From: an uncultured Clostridia bacterium
GTDB lineage: Bacteria; Bacillota; Clostridia; UBA1381
Reading direction: 5' to 3'
Length of the DNA: 36,393 nt
Assembly (NCBI GenBank): GCA_904420525.1
Contig: CAJFVT010000087.1
Coordinates: forward strand, 1-36,393
Below the pieces are notes generated by a model. It made no database searches and was not told the DNA's origin. It was given only the letters and a program-made list of their open reading frames with translations. How positions within the stretch are numbered: the first letter of the stretch is position 1; every line of letters starts with the position of its first letter. Below, one piece after another: positions 28,259-36,393 of this stretch. The position numbers were made by a program, and so were the translations under genes.

Positions 28259-28302
28259 TACCGGTACCTTTCCTTTCGTTCGATATATCAGTATACAAAA
28301 TC

Positions 28303-28704
28303 TTAATGGCAGCTGTGTCCTCCGCAGCCGTTCTGAGAACAGTTATGCTCTGCTCCGCCGTGCTCATGCCCATGATGGTCACAATGTACGTTTATATCAA
28401 AATCCAGCGTTCCGTCAAGCAAACTTTTCACCGCGTCATCAGCGCTGCCTGATACTCCTCCGTACAGCTTTATACCGGCTTCCTTAAGAGCGGTCTGCGC
28501 TCCTCCGCCTATGCCTCCGCAGATCAGTACATCAGCACCGTTGAGCGCCAGCAGTCCCGCCAGTGCTCCGTGTCCGCTGCCGTTCGTGTCAAGTATGCGT
28601 TCATCGACTATTCTTCCGTCCTCTGTATCATACAGCTTGAACTGAGCCGTATGTCCAAAATGCTGAAATATTTGTCCATTATCGTATGTCACCGCTATTT
28701 TCAT
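28303..28704 (-). CDS. NifX/NafY-like dinitrogenase iron-molybdenum cofactor family protein with His/Cys-rich tail
   Basis: MKIAVTYDNGQIFQHFGHTAQFKLYDTEDGRIV...ADVLICGGIGGGAQTALKEAGIKLYGGVSGSAD; tail HCDHHGHEHGGAEHNCSQNGCGGHSCH. Start at internal Met 28704. Confidence 0.85.
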   Translation of the reverse strand: MKIAVTYDNGQIFQHFGHTAQFKLYDTEDGRIVDERILDTNGSGHGALAGLLALNGADVLICGGIGGGAQTALKEAGIKLYGGVSGSADDAVKSLLDGTLDFDINVHCDHHGHEHGGAEHNCSQNGCGGHSCH

Positions 28705-28813
28705 AACAACATAACCCCTTTCATGGCTTCTATTATACATCATTTTACTCTCGATGTCAACACAATGCACCGCAAAAAAGTTTTTAATAGTACGCGCGTC
28801 ATCCATATAAAAT

Positions 28814-28852
28814 GCTAAAAAAGACCGCCGTCACCTGAGTGAAAGCGATCCT
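28814..28852 (-). terminator. Intrinsic terminator after M50 protease gene
   Basis: Minus strand GATCGC..TCAC-TCAG-GTGA..GCGGTC followed by TTTTTT. Confidence 0.7.
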
Positions 28853-28853
28853 T

Positions 28854-29636
28854 TCATTCCCCGCCGTATCCTGATGCCCGTTCTATTATCTCACATTCGC
28901 TGAGTAGCTCCGCTATACTTCCGTCAGCATCTGTGACCGCCGCTATGGTCGTACATGACGGCGATACCGTTTTTGCCGCCTTTAAAAGCGAATTATTTCC
29001 GTCCACGACTACCATTCGAACACGGTTCGTATTCTTTTTTACTCCTGAGGCAGCTATTATGAAGTCAACGTCATATTTTTCTCTTGATGTCAGCACATTG
29101 CCGAGCAGGAACAAAGCCATTGCGAGCATTGACAAATTCAGCCGTCCTAAATATATCCCCGCCGCTGCCGCGCCTGCGAATGAAAACGCCAGAAGGACCG
29201 ATGTGACTGTAAGTATCCGCCTCGCAGCGTAAGCGCCGACCCTGTAAGAGAGAAGGCGTTTTAATATGATACCGCCGTCAAGAGGTAGCACCGGCATCAA
29301 ATTCATGATAAATAGTGCCATATTTATCGTATAACCCCTCTCCCAGCCCATATGAAGTGCTGCAAACGCCGCAGCGCCGTTGACGAGCGGACCTGCCGCA
29401 TAGAGAATTATCTCGTCAGAGATCGAACGCACTATCTTATTTTTCAGCCTGAGATGAACACCGAACGGAGCAAATTCTATACTTTCAGGCTTCAATCCTA
29501 TCACCAGGGCCGCAGCGAGATGCGCCAGCTCATGGACTGTCATGACAGCGTAGGTCAATATGAGCATGCCCGCGCCGCCTGTGAACAGACTGATAACGAA
29601 CAATACCGCTGAAAGCGGATTTATCCTGATCCTCAT
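28854..29636 (-). CDS. M50 family membrane metalloprotease (SpoIVFB-like)
   Basis: MTVHELAHLAAALVIG (HExxH) and NLMPVLPLDGGIILKRLL; start at internal Met because the longer ORF runs through a terminator hairpin. Confidence 0.85.
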   Translation of the reverse strand: MRIRINPLSAVLFVISLFTGGAGMLILTYAVMTVHELAHLAAALVIGLKPESIEFAPFGVHLRLKNKIVRSISDEIILYAAGPLVNGAAAFAALHMGWERGYTINMALFIMNLMPVLPLDGGIILKRLLSYRVGAYAARRILTVTSVLLAFSFAGAAAAGIYLGRLNLSMLAMALFLLGNVLTSREKYDVDFIIAASGVKKNTNRVRMVVVDGNNSLLKAAKTVSPSCTTIAAVTDADGSIAELLSECEIIERASGYGGE

Positions 29637-29639
29637 AAG

Positions 29640-29677
29640 AAAAAACACCCCCGGATAAATTATATTTATCCGGGGGC
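29640..29677 (-). terminator. Perfect 12-bp hairpin plus T-run between galK and the M50 gene
   Basis: Minus strand CCCCCGGATAAA-TATAA-TTTATCCGGGGG-TGTTTTTT. Confidence 0.85.
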
Positions 29678-29700
29678 GCATTAATTACTTTTATTTGAGG

Positions 29701-30990
29701 TCATTCCGATATACGGCAGCCGCCTATCGGTCTGATCGCCAATACATGACACATTCCCTCACCGAGAACTGCCTCTATCTTTGTTTTGAATTCATCGAGC
29801 ATATCGTCAGGTACAAATGCCTGCACCGTTCCCGCAAAGCCACCGCCGTGTACTCTGTACGCTCCTCTGCTACCTAATATCTCATCGCACATTGCGAGCG
29901 TTACCGCAACAGCCTGCTGTTCCGGCATGCTTGCAGCGAATACATTTTGGAGATACATATATGACGACCTTCCGGAAAGCTTTACAAGCTCAAGAAAACG
30001 GTCAAAATCACCGTTTCTTATAGCCTCAGTCTCCAGGCATGCGCGGCGTGACTCGTTAAAGAAATGGTACGCGCGCAAAACTGCCCTGTCATTTCCCAGC
30101 TTCTCTCGTATCGGCTTTATATTCCTGAGAAATTCAGCTTCGTCTACCTCTCTTAAAACGCTTTTCCCGAAATACTCCGCTACCTGCTTCATCTCGGACG
30201 GTATGGATGCATATTCTCCCGTAAGATCCGCATGATCCGCTCCGGAATCCACTATGCATAGCGAATATCCATACTTCGCCAGATCAAACTCTACCTTGCT
30301 TATCTCCGGCTCCTCAGTGCATTTGAAATCTGCCGCCACGACCGCGCCTACAGACGAGGCCATCTGATCCAGCAGTCCGCTGGGCTTGTTATAAAAAACA
30401 TTTTCCGCGTACTGCCCTATTTTAGCTATCTCAACGGGATCCACCTCTCCGTTTGCGCAGAGATCATTTACGATAGTCCCTACAAGCACCTCAAATGCAG
30501 CCGATGAAGAAAGTCCGGACCCCTTCAGCACATTTGATTCCGTATAAGCGTTAAAGCCCCGAAGCTCATAGCCTCTATCCTTAAAGCTGCGCAGCACACC
30601 TCTTATAAGAGCTATAGCCTTATCAAACTGCTCAGGATGGATCTCAAGATCATCAAGATCTATAACGTCCATATCATATCCCTTGGATTTGATCCGCACC
30701 GTATTCTCACCGTTATATGCCGCTGCAGCGATCACATCAAGATCAACGCTTCCGGCCAGCACGCAGCCGTGCTGGTGATCTGTATGGTTACCGCCTATCT
30801 CCGTACGGCCCGGAGCTGAAAACAGCGCAAGCTCATCAGCGTTTCCGTATATTTCTTTGTAACCGTCTATAACTCCCAGAAACCTGTCCGCATACTTTTT
30901 CGTATCATCGCCGCACGAATATATGTATGACAGCTTTTCGTTCAGTGAGCCGTCAGCAAGGCATTTTACAATTTCCTCTGTTTTCTGCAT
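29701..30990 (-). CDS. galK: Galactokinase (GHMP kinase family)
   Basis: LFSAPGRTEIGGNHTDHQHGCVLAGSVDLD; LKGSGLSSSAAFEVLVG; YRVHGGGFAGTVQAFV. Confidence 0.92.
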   Translation of the reverse strand: MQKTEEIVKCLADGSLNEKLSYIYSCGDDTKKYADRFLGVIDGYKEIYGNADELALFSAPGRTEIGGNHTDHQHGCVLAGSVDLDVIAAAAYNGENTVRIKSKGYDMDVIDLDDLEIHPEQFDKAIALIRGVLRSFKDRGYELRGFNAYTESNVLKGSGLSSSAAFEVLVGTIVNDLCANGEVDPVEIAKIGQYAENVFYNKPSGLLDQMASSVGAVVAADFKCTEEPEISKVEFDLAKYGYSLCIVDSGADHADLTGEYASIPSEMKQVAEYFGKSVLREVDEAEFLRNIKPIREKLGNDRAVLRAYHFFNESRRACLETEAIRNGDFDRFLELVKLSGRSSYMYLQNVFAASMPEQQAVAVTLAMCDEILGSRGAYRVHGGGFAGTVQAFVPDDMLDEFKTKIEAVLGEGMCHVLAIRPIGGCRISE

Positions 30991-31018
30991 CTGCTACCTC
31001 CAAAATCATTATATTTTT

Positions 31019-31052
31019 ATGTAATTGCGAAACAAACGCTTCGCAATTACAT
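31019..31052. repeat. Dispersed palindromic repeat, family A copy 3
   Basis: ATGTAATTGCGAA-ACAAACGC-TTCGCAATTACAT, perfect 13-bp inverted repeat. Confidence 0.75.
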
Positions 31053-31077
31053 ACATTATATTTTCAAGCTTATATAA

Positions 31078-31149
31078 TTAGAGCGTATCTGAAAACTCCA
31101 TTCATTCGTCTGAATATCCAAATAAAGCAAGTTTTCAGATACGCCCTAA
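31078..31149. repeat. MITE-like element, family C copy 2
   Basis: TTAGAGCGTATCTGAAAACT ... AGTTTTCAGATACGCCCTAA, 20-bp terminal inverted repeats with one mismatch; 72 bp. Confidence 0.8.
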
Positions 31150-31184
31150 GAGGGGGCTGTTCTTAACGCGGCAGCCCCTCTTTC
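31149..31184 (-). terminator. Hairpin downstream of thrC (probable terminator)
   Basis: Minus strand AGAGGGGCTG-CCGCGTTAAGAA-CAGCCCCCTCT. Confidence 0.5.
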
Positions 31185-31194
31185 TTATTTCAAT

Positions 31195-32697
31195 TTATTC
31201 TACCTTAAGAAAATCACTGACTGTATTCTGCATTTGATCCTTTTCGACCACAGTATTGAATATAGGCGTACGATCCTTCAATTCCGCAAGTGAGTCCGGG
31301 ACCTTCATACCGCTCTTCTCTCTGAGCATATCGAGCAGCTCAAACTCGTCCTTTCCTGCGACAGCATTGTAATCCTCAAGCGCGATAAGCACGCTCTGAT
31401 TAAATTTGAACGGGCTTGCGGTCGATGCTATAACGGTCTTTGTTTTGTCTCCTGTCCTCTCAACATACTTATCATAAACGCATTTTGCCACTGCCGTATG
31501 TGTATCTATCACGTAACCGCTTTCTTCAAATGTTTTACGTATAGCCGCCATAGTTTCCTTATCATCGCAGCAATCGGCGTCAAACATACTCTGCATCGCT
31601 TCCTTTATCGGCTCAGGAACAGAATATTCGCCCTCGGTATTGAGCTTGTTCATAAGCTCCTTAACGATTCCGTCGTCACAGCCGGAAAGATCGTATAGAA
31701 ATCTTTCAAGATTTGACGAGATAAGAATATCCATTGACGGTGAAATGGTCGTATGGAAGCGTCTGTTTTTATTGTAAACACCAGTCTTTATAAAATCAGT
31801 CAATACATTGTTCTCATTCGATGCGCATATAAATTTTCTTATCGGCAGACCCATCTTCTTAGCATAGTAGGACGCAAGTATATTACCGAAGTTTCCTGTA
31901 GGCACTACCACATTGATCTCATCGCCTATAGATATCTCGCCGCCGTCTATAAGATCCGCATACGCGGAAAAATAATATACTATCTGAGGAACGAGCCTGC
32001 CCCAGTTTATCGAATTCGCGCTCGACAGCTTGAAGCCGTTTCTGTCAAGCAGCTTTTTATATTCTGTATCTGTAAAGATCTTTTTGACCCCATTCTGCGC
32101 ATCGTCAAAATTCCCCTTTACCGCCGCGACAGAAACGTTGTTGCCGCGCTGGGTGACCATCTGCAGCTTCTGTATCTCACTTACGCCGTTGTCGGGGTAA
32201 AACACGATTATTCTTGTACCGTTGACATCTCTGAAGCCCTCAAGCGCCGCCTTTCCCGTATCGCCCGATGTAGCAACGAGTATTATTATCTCCTCGTCCT
32301 CATTCGTCATTTTCATTGACGTTGTAAGAAAATGGGGCAGGATCTGCAGAGCCATGTCCTTAAAAGCGCACGTGGGACCATGCCACAGCTCAAGGAAATA
32401 TACCTCATCATTGAGCTTATATACCGGCGCGATAGCGTCCGTTCCGAATTTCTCCTTTGTATATGCGCTCGTGATACACTTTCTCAGATCCTCCTCGGTA
32501 AAATCCGTGAGAAACTTGCTCAGAACGAAATACGCCCTGTCATGATATGATTTACCGGCAAGATTTTCTATCTCATCAAGACTTACATGCGGAAAACTTT
32601 CCGGCACAAACAGTCCGCCCTCATCCGACAGGCCCTGCTTTATCGCCTGAGCCGAGCTGACGCTTATACTTTTATCCCTTGTACTATGATACTGCAT
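31195..32697 (-). CDS. thrC: Threonine synthase
   Basis: MQYHSTRDKSISVSSAQAIKQGLSDEGGLFVPESFP...LELWHGPTCAFKDMALQILP...ILVATSGDTGKAALEGF. Confidence 0.97.
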   Translation of the reverse strand: MQYHSTRDKSISVSSAQAIKQGLSDEGGLFVPESFPHVSLDEIENLAGKSYHDRAYFVLSKFLTDFTEEDLRKCITSAYTKEKFGTDAIAPVYKLNDEVYFLELWHGPTCAFKDMALQILPHFLTTSMKMTNEDEEIIILVATSGDTGKAALEGFRDVNGTRIIVFYPDNGVSEIQKLQMVTQRGNNVSVAAVKGNFDDAQNGVKKIFTDTEYKKLLDRNGFKLSSANSINWGRLVPQIVYYFSAYADLIDGGEISIGDEINVVVPTGNFGNILASYYAKKMGLPIRKFICASNENNVLTDFIKTGVYNKNRRFHTTISPSMDILISSNLERFLYDLSGCDDGIVKELMNKLNTEGEYSVPEPIKEAMQSMFDADCCDDKETMAAIRKTFEESGYVIDTHTAVAKCVYDKYVERTGDKTKTVIASTASPFKFNQSVLIALEDYNAVAGKDEFELLDMLREKSGMKVPDSLAELKDRTPIFNTVVEKDQMQNTVSDFLKVE

Positions 32698-32719
32698 TTT
32701 AACCTCCGAAAAACATGCA

Positions 32720-32752
32720 CGGAAGAAGCATAGATCCGCTATGCCTCATCCG
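32720..32752 (-). promoter_or_regulatory. Hairpin in thrC leader
   Basis: CGGAAGAAGCATAG-ATCCG-CTATGCCTCATCCG: near-continuous 14-bp stem about 20 nt upstream of the thrC RBS. Confidence 0.5.
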
Positions 32753-32821
32753 AACACCATATATTTTATTCAATTAAGACGGATCCTAAGTATACCTGTC
32801 CGATCCGTTTTTGACCGATAC

Positions 32822-33244
32822 TCAGATAAGACGCTTAACGTAGTCTGGAGCAGCGTCCGCGTCTATGCTTACGGTAAGAACAAATGTGATATTGAACTTC
32901 TTGCTTATCGACTCAAGCCTGTTAAGGAATGTCTCAAGTCCGTCAAGATTGTCGCTGTTATCCTTTTTTACTATCTTGAACAAGCCGTCTACAAAAATAT
33001 TTGTTATATCGTAATCTCCGCTTATTATTCCGCAGATGAAGCCCTCGAATTCACTGTAGTTAACGATATCGAAATCAGATGTATCCGCCATTCTCACACG
33101 TCTGGGGATATCGAACATGTTGCTCGTCGTATTATTAGATATAAACACCACGTTTCCCTTTGCAACCGACGCTGCAGCAGACACCTCCTGCAGAAGCGCC
33201 TTGGTTTTTCCTGTACCCTTTGTACCGATAAGTAATTTAACCAT
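32822..33244 (-). CDS. Small P-loop NTPase-like protein of unknown function
   Basis: MVKLLIGTKGTGKTKALLQEV Walker A (GTKGTGKT); no further recognisable family motif. Confidence 0.65.
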   Translation of the reverse strand: MVKLLIGTKGTGKTKALLQEVSAAASVAKGNVVFISNNTTSNMFDIPRRVRMADTSDFDIVNYSEFEGFICGIISGDYDITNIFVDGLFKIVKKDNSDNLDGLETFLNRLESISKKFNITFVLTVSIDADAAPDYVKRLI

Positions 33245-33286
33245 TTTAAATTCCTCCATTCTTAAGAAGCTGCCGCTTCATTAAAA

Positions 33287-34639
33287 TTATTTTTCAAGTC
33301 TTGCTTCAAGCTCAGCCTGCATATCCGTATATCCCGGCTTTCCGAGAAGCGCGAACATGTTTTTCTTGTACGCCTCAACACCGGGCTGATTGAACGGATT
33401 AACGCCGAGGATATATCCCGATATACCGCACGCCTTCTCAAAGAAATATACGAGCTTTCCGAAATAATATGCGTCAATCTTCGGAACTCTCACCGCGAGA
33501 TTAGGCACTCCGCCGTCAGTATGCGCAAGCGCCGTACCCTGTGAGGCCTTGAGATTTACAAAGTCTACCGACTTGCCCGCAAGGAAATTCAATCCGTCCA
33601 GATCGTCTTCATTTTCCTTTATAACTACATTTTTTCTCGGTTCGTCTACCAGCACGGCTGTCTCGAACATAAGCCTCTGTCCATCCTGGATATACTGCCC
33701 CATCGAATGAAGATCCGTTGAAAAATCCGCGGCAGCCGGGAATATCCCCTTATTGTCCTTTCCTTCGCTCTCGCCGTAAAGCTGCTTCCACCATTCACCG
33801 AAATAATGAAGAGCCGGCTCGAAGTTGATCATCATCTCTATAGTTTTGCCCTTCCTTGAAAGACAGTTCCTTACTGCCGCATACTGATAGCACATATTCT
33901 TAGACAGATCCGGATCATTATATTCCTCTCTACCGTCAGCCGCACCCTGCATCATAGCATCTATATCTATGCCTGCCGCCGCGATAGGAAGGAGCCCGAC
34001 TGCGGTCAGAACGCTGAAGCGTCCGCCTACATCGTCAGGAACAACGAAGGTCTCATAGCCTTCCGCGTCCGCAAGAGTCTTCAATGCCCCCTTCGCCTTA
34101 TCCGTTGTGGCATATATCCTGCCCTTTGCGCCTTCCTTACCGTACTTATCTTCAAGTATTTCCTTAAATATTCTGAAAGCTATAGCCGGTTCTGTAGTCG
34201 TACCGGATTTGGATATCACATTTACTGAGATATCCTTGCCCTCACATGCCTCTATGAGCTCTGCGAGATAAGTCGAGCTTATGCTGTTGCCCGCATAGAA
34301 TATCTGAGGGCCGTTCCTAAGCTCTTTAGATACGGCATTTGCAAATGAATGGGAAAGCATTTCTATCGCAGCTCTAGCTCCGAGATATGAACCGCCTATT
34401 CCGATCACCACAAGAACATCCGAATCAGATCTGATCTTTTCCGCCGCAGCCTTTATGCGAGCAAATTCTTCCTTATCATAATCCACCGGCAGATCTACCC
34501 AGCCGAGAAAGTCATTTCCCGCACCGGACTTGTTTGCGATCGTTTCATGCGCAGAACGGATAAAAGGCGCCATAGCGTCTATCTCCTCCTGTGAAACAAA
34601 ACCTGCAGCCTTTGAATAATCAAAAACCAAATTACTCAT
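33287..34639 (-). CDS. pgi: Glucose-6-phosphate isomerase
   Basis: [63 protein letters not shown]. Confidence 0.97.
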   Translation of the reverse strand: MSNLVFDYSKAAGFVSQEEIDAMAPFIRSAHETIANKSGAGNDFLGWVDLPVDYDKEEFARIKAAAEKIRSDSDVLVVIGIGGSYLGARAAIEMLSHSFANAVSKELRNGPQIFYAGNSISSTYLAELIEACEGKDISVNVISKSGTTTEPAIAFRIFKEILEDKYGKEGAKGRIYATTDKAKGALKTLADAEGYETFVVPDDVGGRFSVLTAVGLLPIAAAGIDIDAMMQGAADGREEYNDPDLSKNMCYQYAAVRNCLSRKGKTIEMMINFEPALHYFGEWWKQLYGESEGKDNKGIFPAAADFSTDLHSMGQYIQDGQRLMFETAVLVDEPRKNVVIKENEDDLDGLNFLAGKSVDFVNLKASQGTALAHTDGGVPNLAVRVPKIDAYYFGKLVYFFEKACGISGYILGVNPFNQPGVEAYKKNMFALLGKPGYTDMQAELEARLEK

Positions 34640-34781
34640 TATTGACCTCCTTTATTTTTATATTAGACAGCCGCACAGCCTTTCAACCGCCGCGCCGCTG
34701 CTTCATTTTTTTGATAGTCATATTGTATAACTCTATTTTACAACATTTCCACTAATAAATCAAGCTGTTTTTAGAAAAAAC

Positions 34782-34810
34782 TTTACTTCGCAAAAAAAAT
34801 ATGTTATACT
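34782..34810 (+). promoter_or_regulatory. Sigma-A-type promoter for smpB
   Basis: TTTACT - 17 nt - TATACT. Confidence 0.7.
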
Positions 34811-34845
34811 ATATATAATAAGAGTAAGGAAATTTTTATTGATCA

Positions 34846-34897
34846 CAGCGCTTTCAGCGGTATATCCCGGCTGTCGCGGGAATGTACCACAGCGCTG
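34846..34897 (+). promoter_or_regulatory. Structured smpB leader
   Basis: CAGCGCT/AGCGCTG enclosing GGTA/TACC and TCCCG/CGGGA; ends 3 nt before the GGAGG RBS. Confidence 0.5.
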
Positions 34898-34906
34898 ACG
34901 GAGGAA

Positions 34907-35380
34907 ATGATGGCAGAAAAGAAAGACAGTGTAAAAGTGATCGCGCAAAATAAAAAAGCCAGGCATGAATATTTTATTCTTGAGACCTATGAATGCGGGA
35001 TCGAACTTTTCGGAACAGAAGTTAAATCCATACGTCTTGGAAAAGTGAATATATCAGACTCTTACGCCGGAATAAACCGCGGCGAGGTCTGGATAAAAGG
35101 AATGAACATCAGCCCGTTCGAGCAGGGGAATATCTTTAACCGTGATCCGCTCCGCGAAAAAAAGCTGCTGATGCATAAGCGTGAGATCCTTAAGCTTTCA
35201 CAGCGGCTCAAAGAGGATGGATTATCCCTTGTTCCGCTCAAGGTCTATCTCAAGGGCTCGCTCGTAAAGGTCGAGCTCGCGCTGGTCAAAGGCAAAAAGC
35301 TCTACGACAAGCGTGAGGATATCGCCAGACGCGATGCAAAGCGCAGCATGGACAGGGCGGTAAAGCAAAGAAGATACTGA
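34907..35380 (+). CDS. smpB: SsrA-binding protein SmpB
   Basis: [66 protein letters not shown]...[13 protein letters not shown]. Start 34907 or 34910. Confidence 0.97.
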   Translation: MMAEKKDSVKVIAQNKKARHEYFILETYECGIELFGTEVKSIRLGKVNISDSYAGINRGEVWIKGMNISPFEQGNIFNRDPLREKKLLMHKREILKLSQRLKEDGLSLVPLKVYLKGSLVKVELALVKGKKLYDKREDIARRDAKRSMDRAVKQRRY

Positions 35381-35388
35381 TAAGCTAA

Positions 35389-35465
35389 GGGGCTGTCGCT
35401 TTTAGTGCAGAACGCTAAACAGCTTTATAAAGCCATTTAGTTATCTGCGCTAAAAGCGGCAGCCC
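35389..35465. repeat. Palindromic repeat, family B copy 2, between convergent smpB and pfk
   Basis: GGGCTGTCGCTTTTAGTGCAGA / TCTGCGCTAAAAGCGGCAGCCC arms with inner CTAAACAGCTTTATAAAGCCATTTAG; 77 nt almost fully self-complementary. Confidence 0.85.
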
Positions 35466-35481
35466 ACTCTTGACTTTTAAA

Positions 35482-36393
35482 TTATTTATCTATAAACAAG
35501 TGCCTTGGGAGTCCGTCCACCATAAACGGCGACAGCTCACCTATGATAAGCGGTGATGCATATTCATTGAATTCCCTTGACACGTATGTACCATCATCTG
35601 TTATCCATTCAAGCGGTACACATTTTTCCACATTCGCCACGAGATTTACGTCATAAAGTCCCGTTTTCGTCTGATACGGCGCATTCGATATCCTTTCTAT
35701 CGTCACCATCTTGCCGGTCTCACCGTTAAGAGCCGCCTGAACAGCGTCAGCTCCCACGGTAAAGGCTTCTGTTATATCACGTCGCGAAACAATATGCGAT
35801 GCACACCGCTGCAGCGTTGAAAACACTATACCGCGCGATTTTATCCCTGTCTGCTCGCCGAGAAAATCTGCAAGATACAGAGCCGTGCCGCCCAATGCCT
35901 TATGACCGAATGAATCCTCAAATACATTCTTTTTATTAGCTTCGCATACATACATGCCGTCAGCCGTCTTTATCCCTTCCGATACCGCTATAACAACGGT
36001 GGTCTGATATTTCTTTATCTCCTCTATCTTCTTCAGGAACTTCTCATGGTCAAACTCCACCTCAGGCAGGTATATGAGATCCGGACCTGTACAGTCCTCT
36101 GCCCTCGACAGAGCTGCGGCGGCTGTGAGCCATCCGGCATTTCTTCCCATTATCTCTACTACAGTTATGGAATCAGTCGGATATGTTTTAGCGTCTCTTA
36201 TTATCTCCTTCATAGCCGAGGCGATATACTTCGCCGCGCTGCCGTATCCCGGCGTATGATCAGTTGCCGCCAAGTCATTGTCTATCGTTTTAGGAACACC
36301 CATGAACCTTATATCACTGTTTATTGATTTAGCGTAATTTGACAGTTTTTTTATCGTATCCATGGAATCATTTCCGCCGATATAGAAGAAATA
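35482..36393 (-). CDS. 6-phosphofructokinase, PPi-type signature; N-terminus beyond window end
   Basis: YFFYIGGNDSMDTIKKL (reading past the annotated ORF start to the window edge), FMGVPKTIDNDLAATDHTPGYGSAAKYI, VEIMGRNAGWLTAAAAL. Confidence 0.92.
   Translation of the reverse strand, partial: YFFYIGGNDSMDTIKKLSNYAKSINSDIRFMGVPKTIDNDLAATDHTPGYGSAAKYIASAMKEIIRDAKTYPTDSITVVEIMGRNAGWLTAAAALSRAEDCTGPDLIYLPEVEFDHEKFLKKIEEIKKYQTTVVIAVSEGIKTADGMYVCEANKKNVFEDSFGHKALGGTALYLADFLGEQTGIKSRGIVFSTLQRCASHIVSRRDITEAFTVGADAVQAALNGETGKMVTIERISNAPYQTKTGLYDVNLVANVEKCVPLEWITDDGTYVSREFNEYASPLIIGELSPFMVDGLPRHLFIDK

Noticed and set aside
27639-28487. 282-aa plus-strand ORF
   Set aside because: Antisense to metallophosphoesterase, ABM and NifX-like genes, which all have good family motifs.
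7514-31149. CRISPR array
   Set aside because: The repeats are dispersed singletons with palindromic structure, not regularly spaced direct repeats; no cas genes seen.
35381-35481. Possible tmRNA (ssrA) after smpB
   Set aside because: The gap is only about 100 bp and is filled by a palindromic repeat; no tRNA-like ends or tag sequence.
1-36393. Prophage, integrated element or defence island
   Set aside because: No integrase, transposase, phage structural or restriction/toxin genes; gene content is housekeeping.

Overview
This is a 36.4-kb chromosomal window that looks like it comes from an anaerobic Clostridia/Firmicutes-type genome. Almost all genes are on the minus strand; only smpB is on plus. 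It is mainly core metabolism and housekeeping. In plus-strand coordinate order: gltB (truncated by the window start, so missing from the ORF track), dapL, dapF, an ANTAR-domain regulator, glnA, pnp, rpsO, rpmE, a DUF2344/radical-SAM pair, ytfJ, a DUF2953 protein, scpB, scpA, an M50 protease, an SLH/glucosaminidase protein, the thiE-thiH-thiG-thiF-thiS cluster, a YfcE-like phosphodiesterase, a GtrA / polytopic membrane protein / GT2 cassette, a metallophosphoesterase, an ABM monooxygenase-like protein, a NifX/NafY-like protein, a second M50 protease, galK, thrC, a small P-loop protein, pgi, smpB (+), and a PPi-type phosphofructokinase (truncated by the window end). I saw no tRNA, rRNA, CRISPR array, prophage or transposase. 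The noncoding DNA holds the most interesting material. The glnA leader has a strong promoter, competing hairpins and an intrinsic terminator next to the ANTAR gene, which suggests antitermination. There are structured leaders before pnp, rpsO, smpB, thrC and thiS. Three families of dispersed palindromic/MITE-like repeats occur; one copy supplies a gene's stop codon and another appears to carry a nested palindrome. All calls come from reading the sequence and the translated ORFs by eye; no database search or folding was run.
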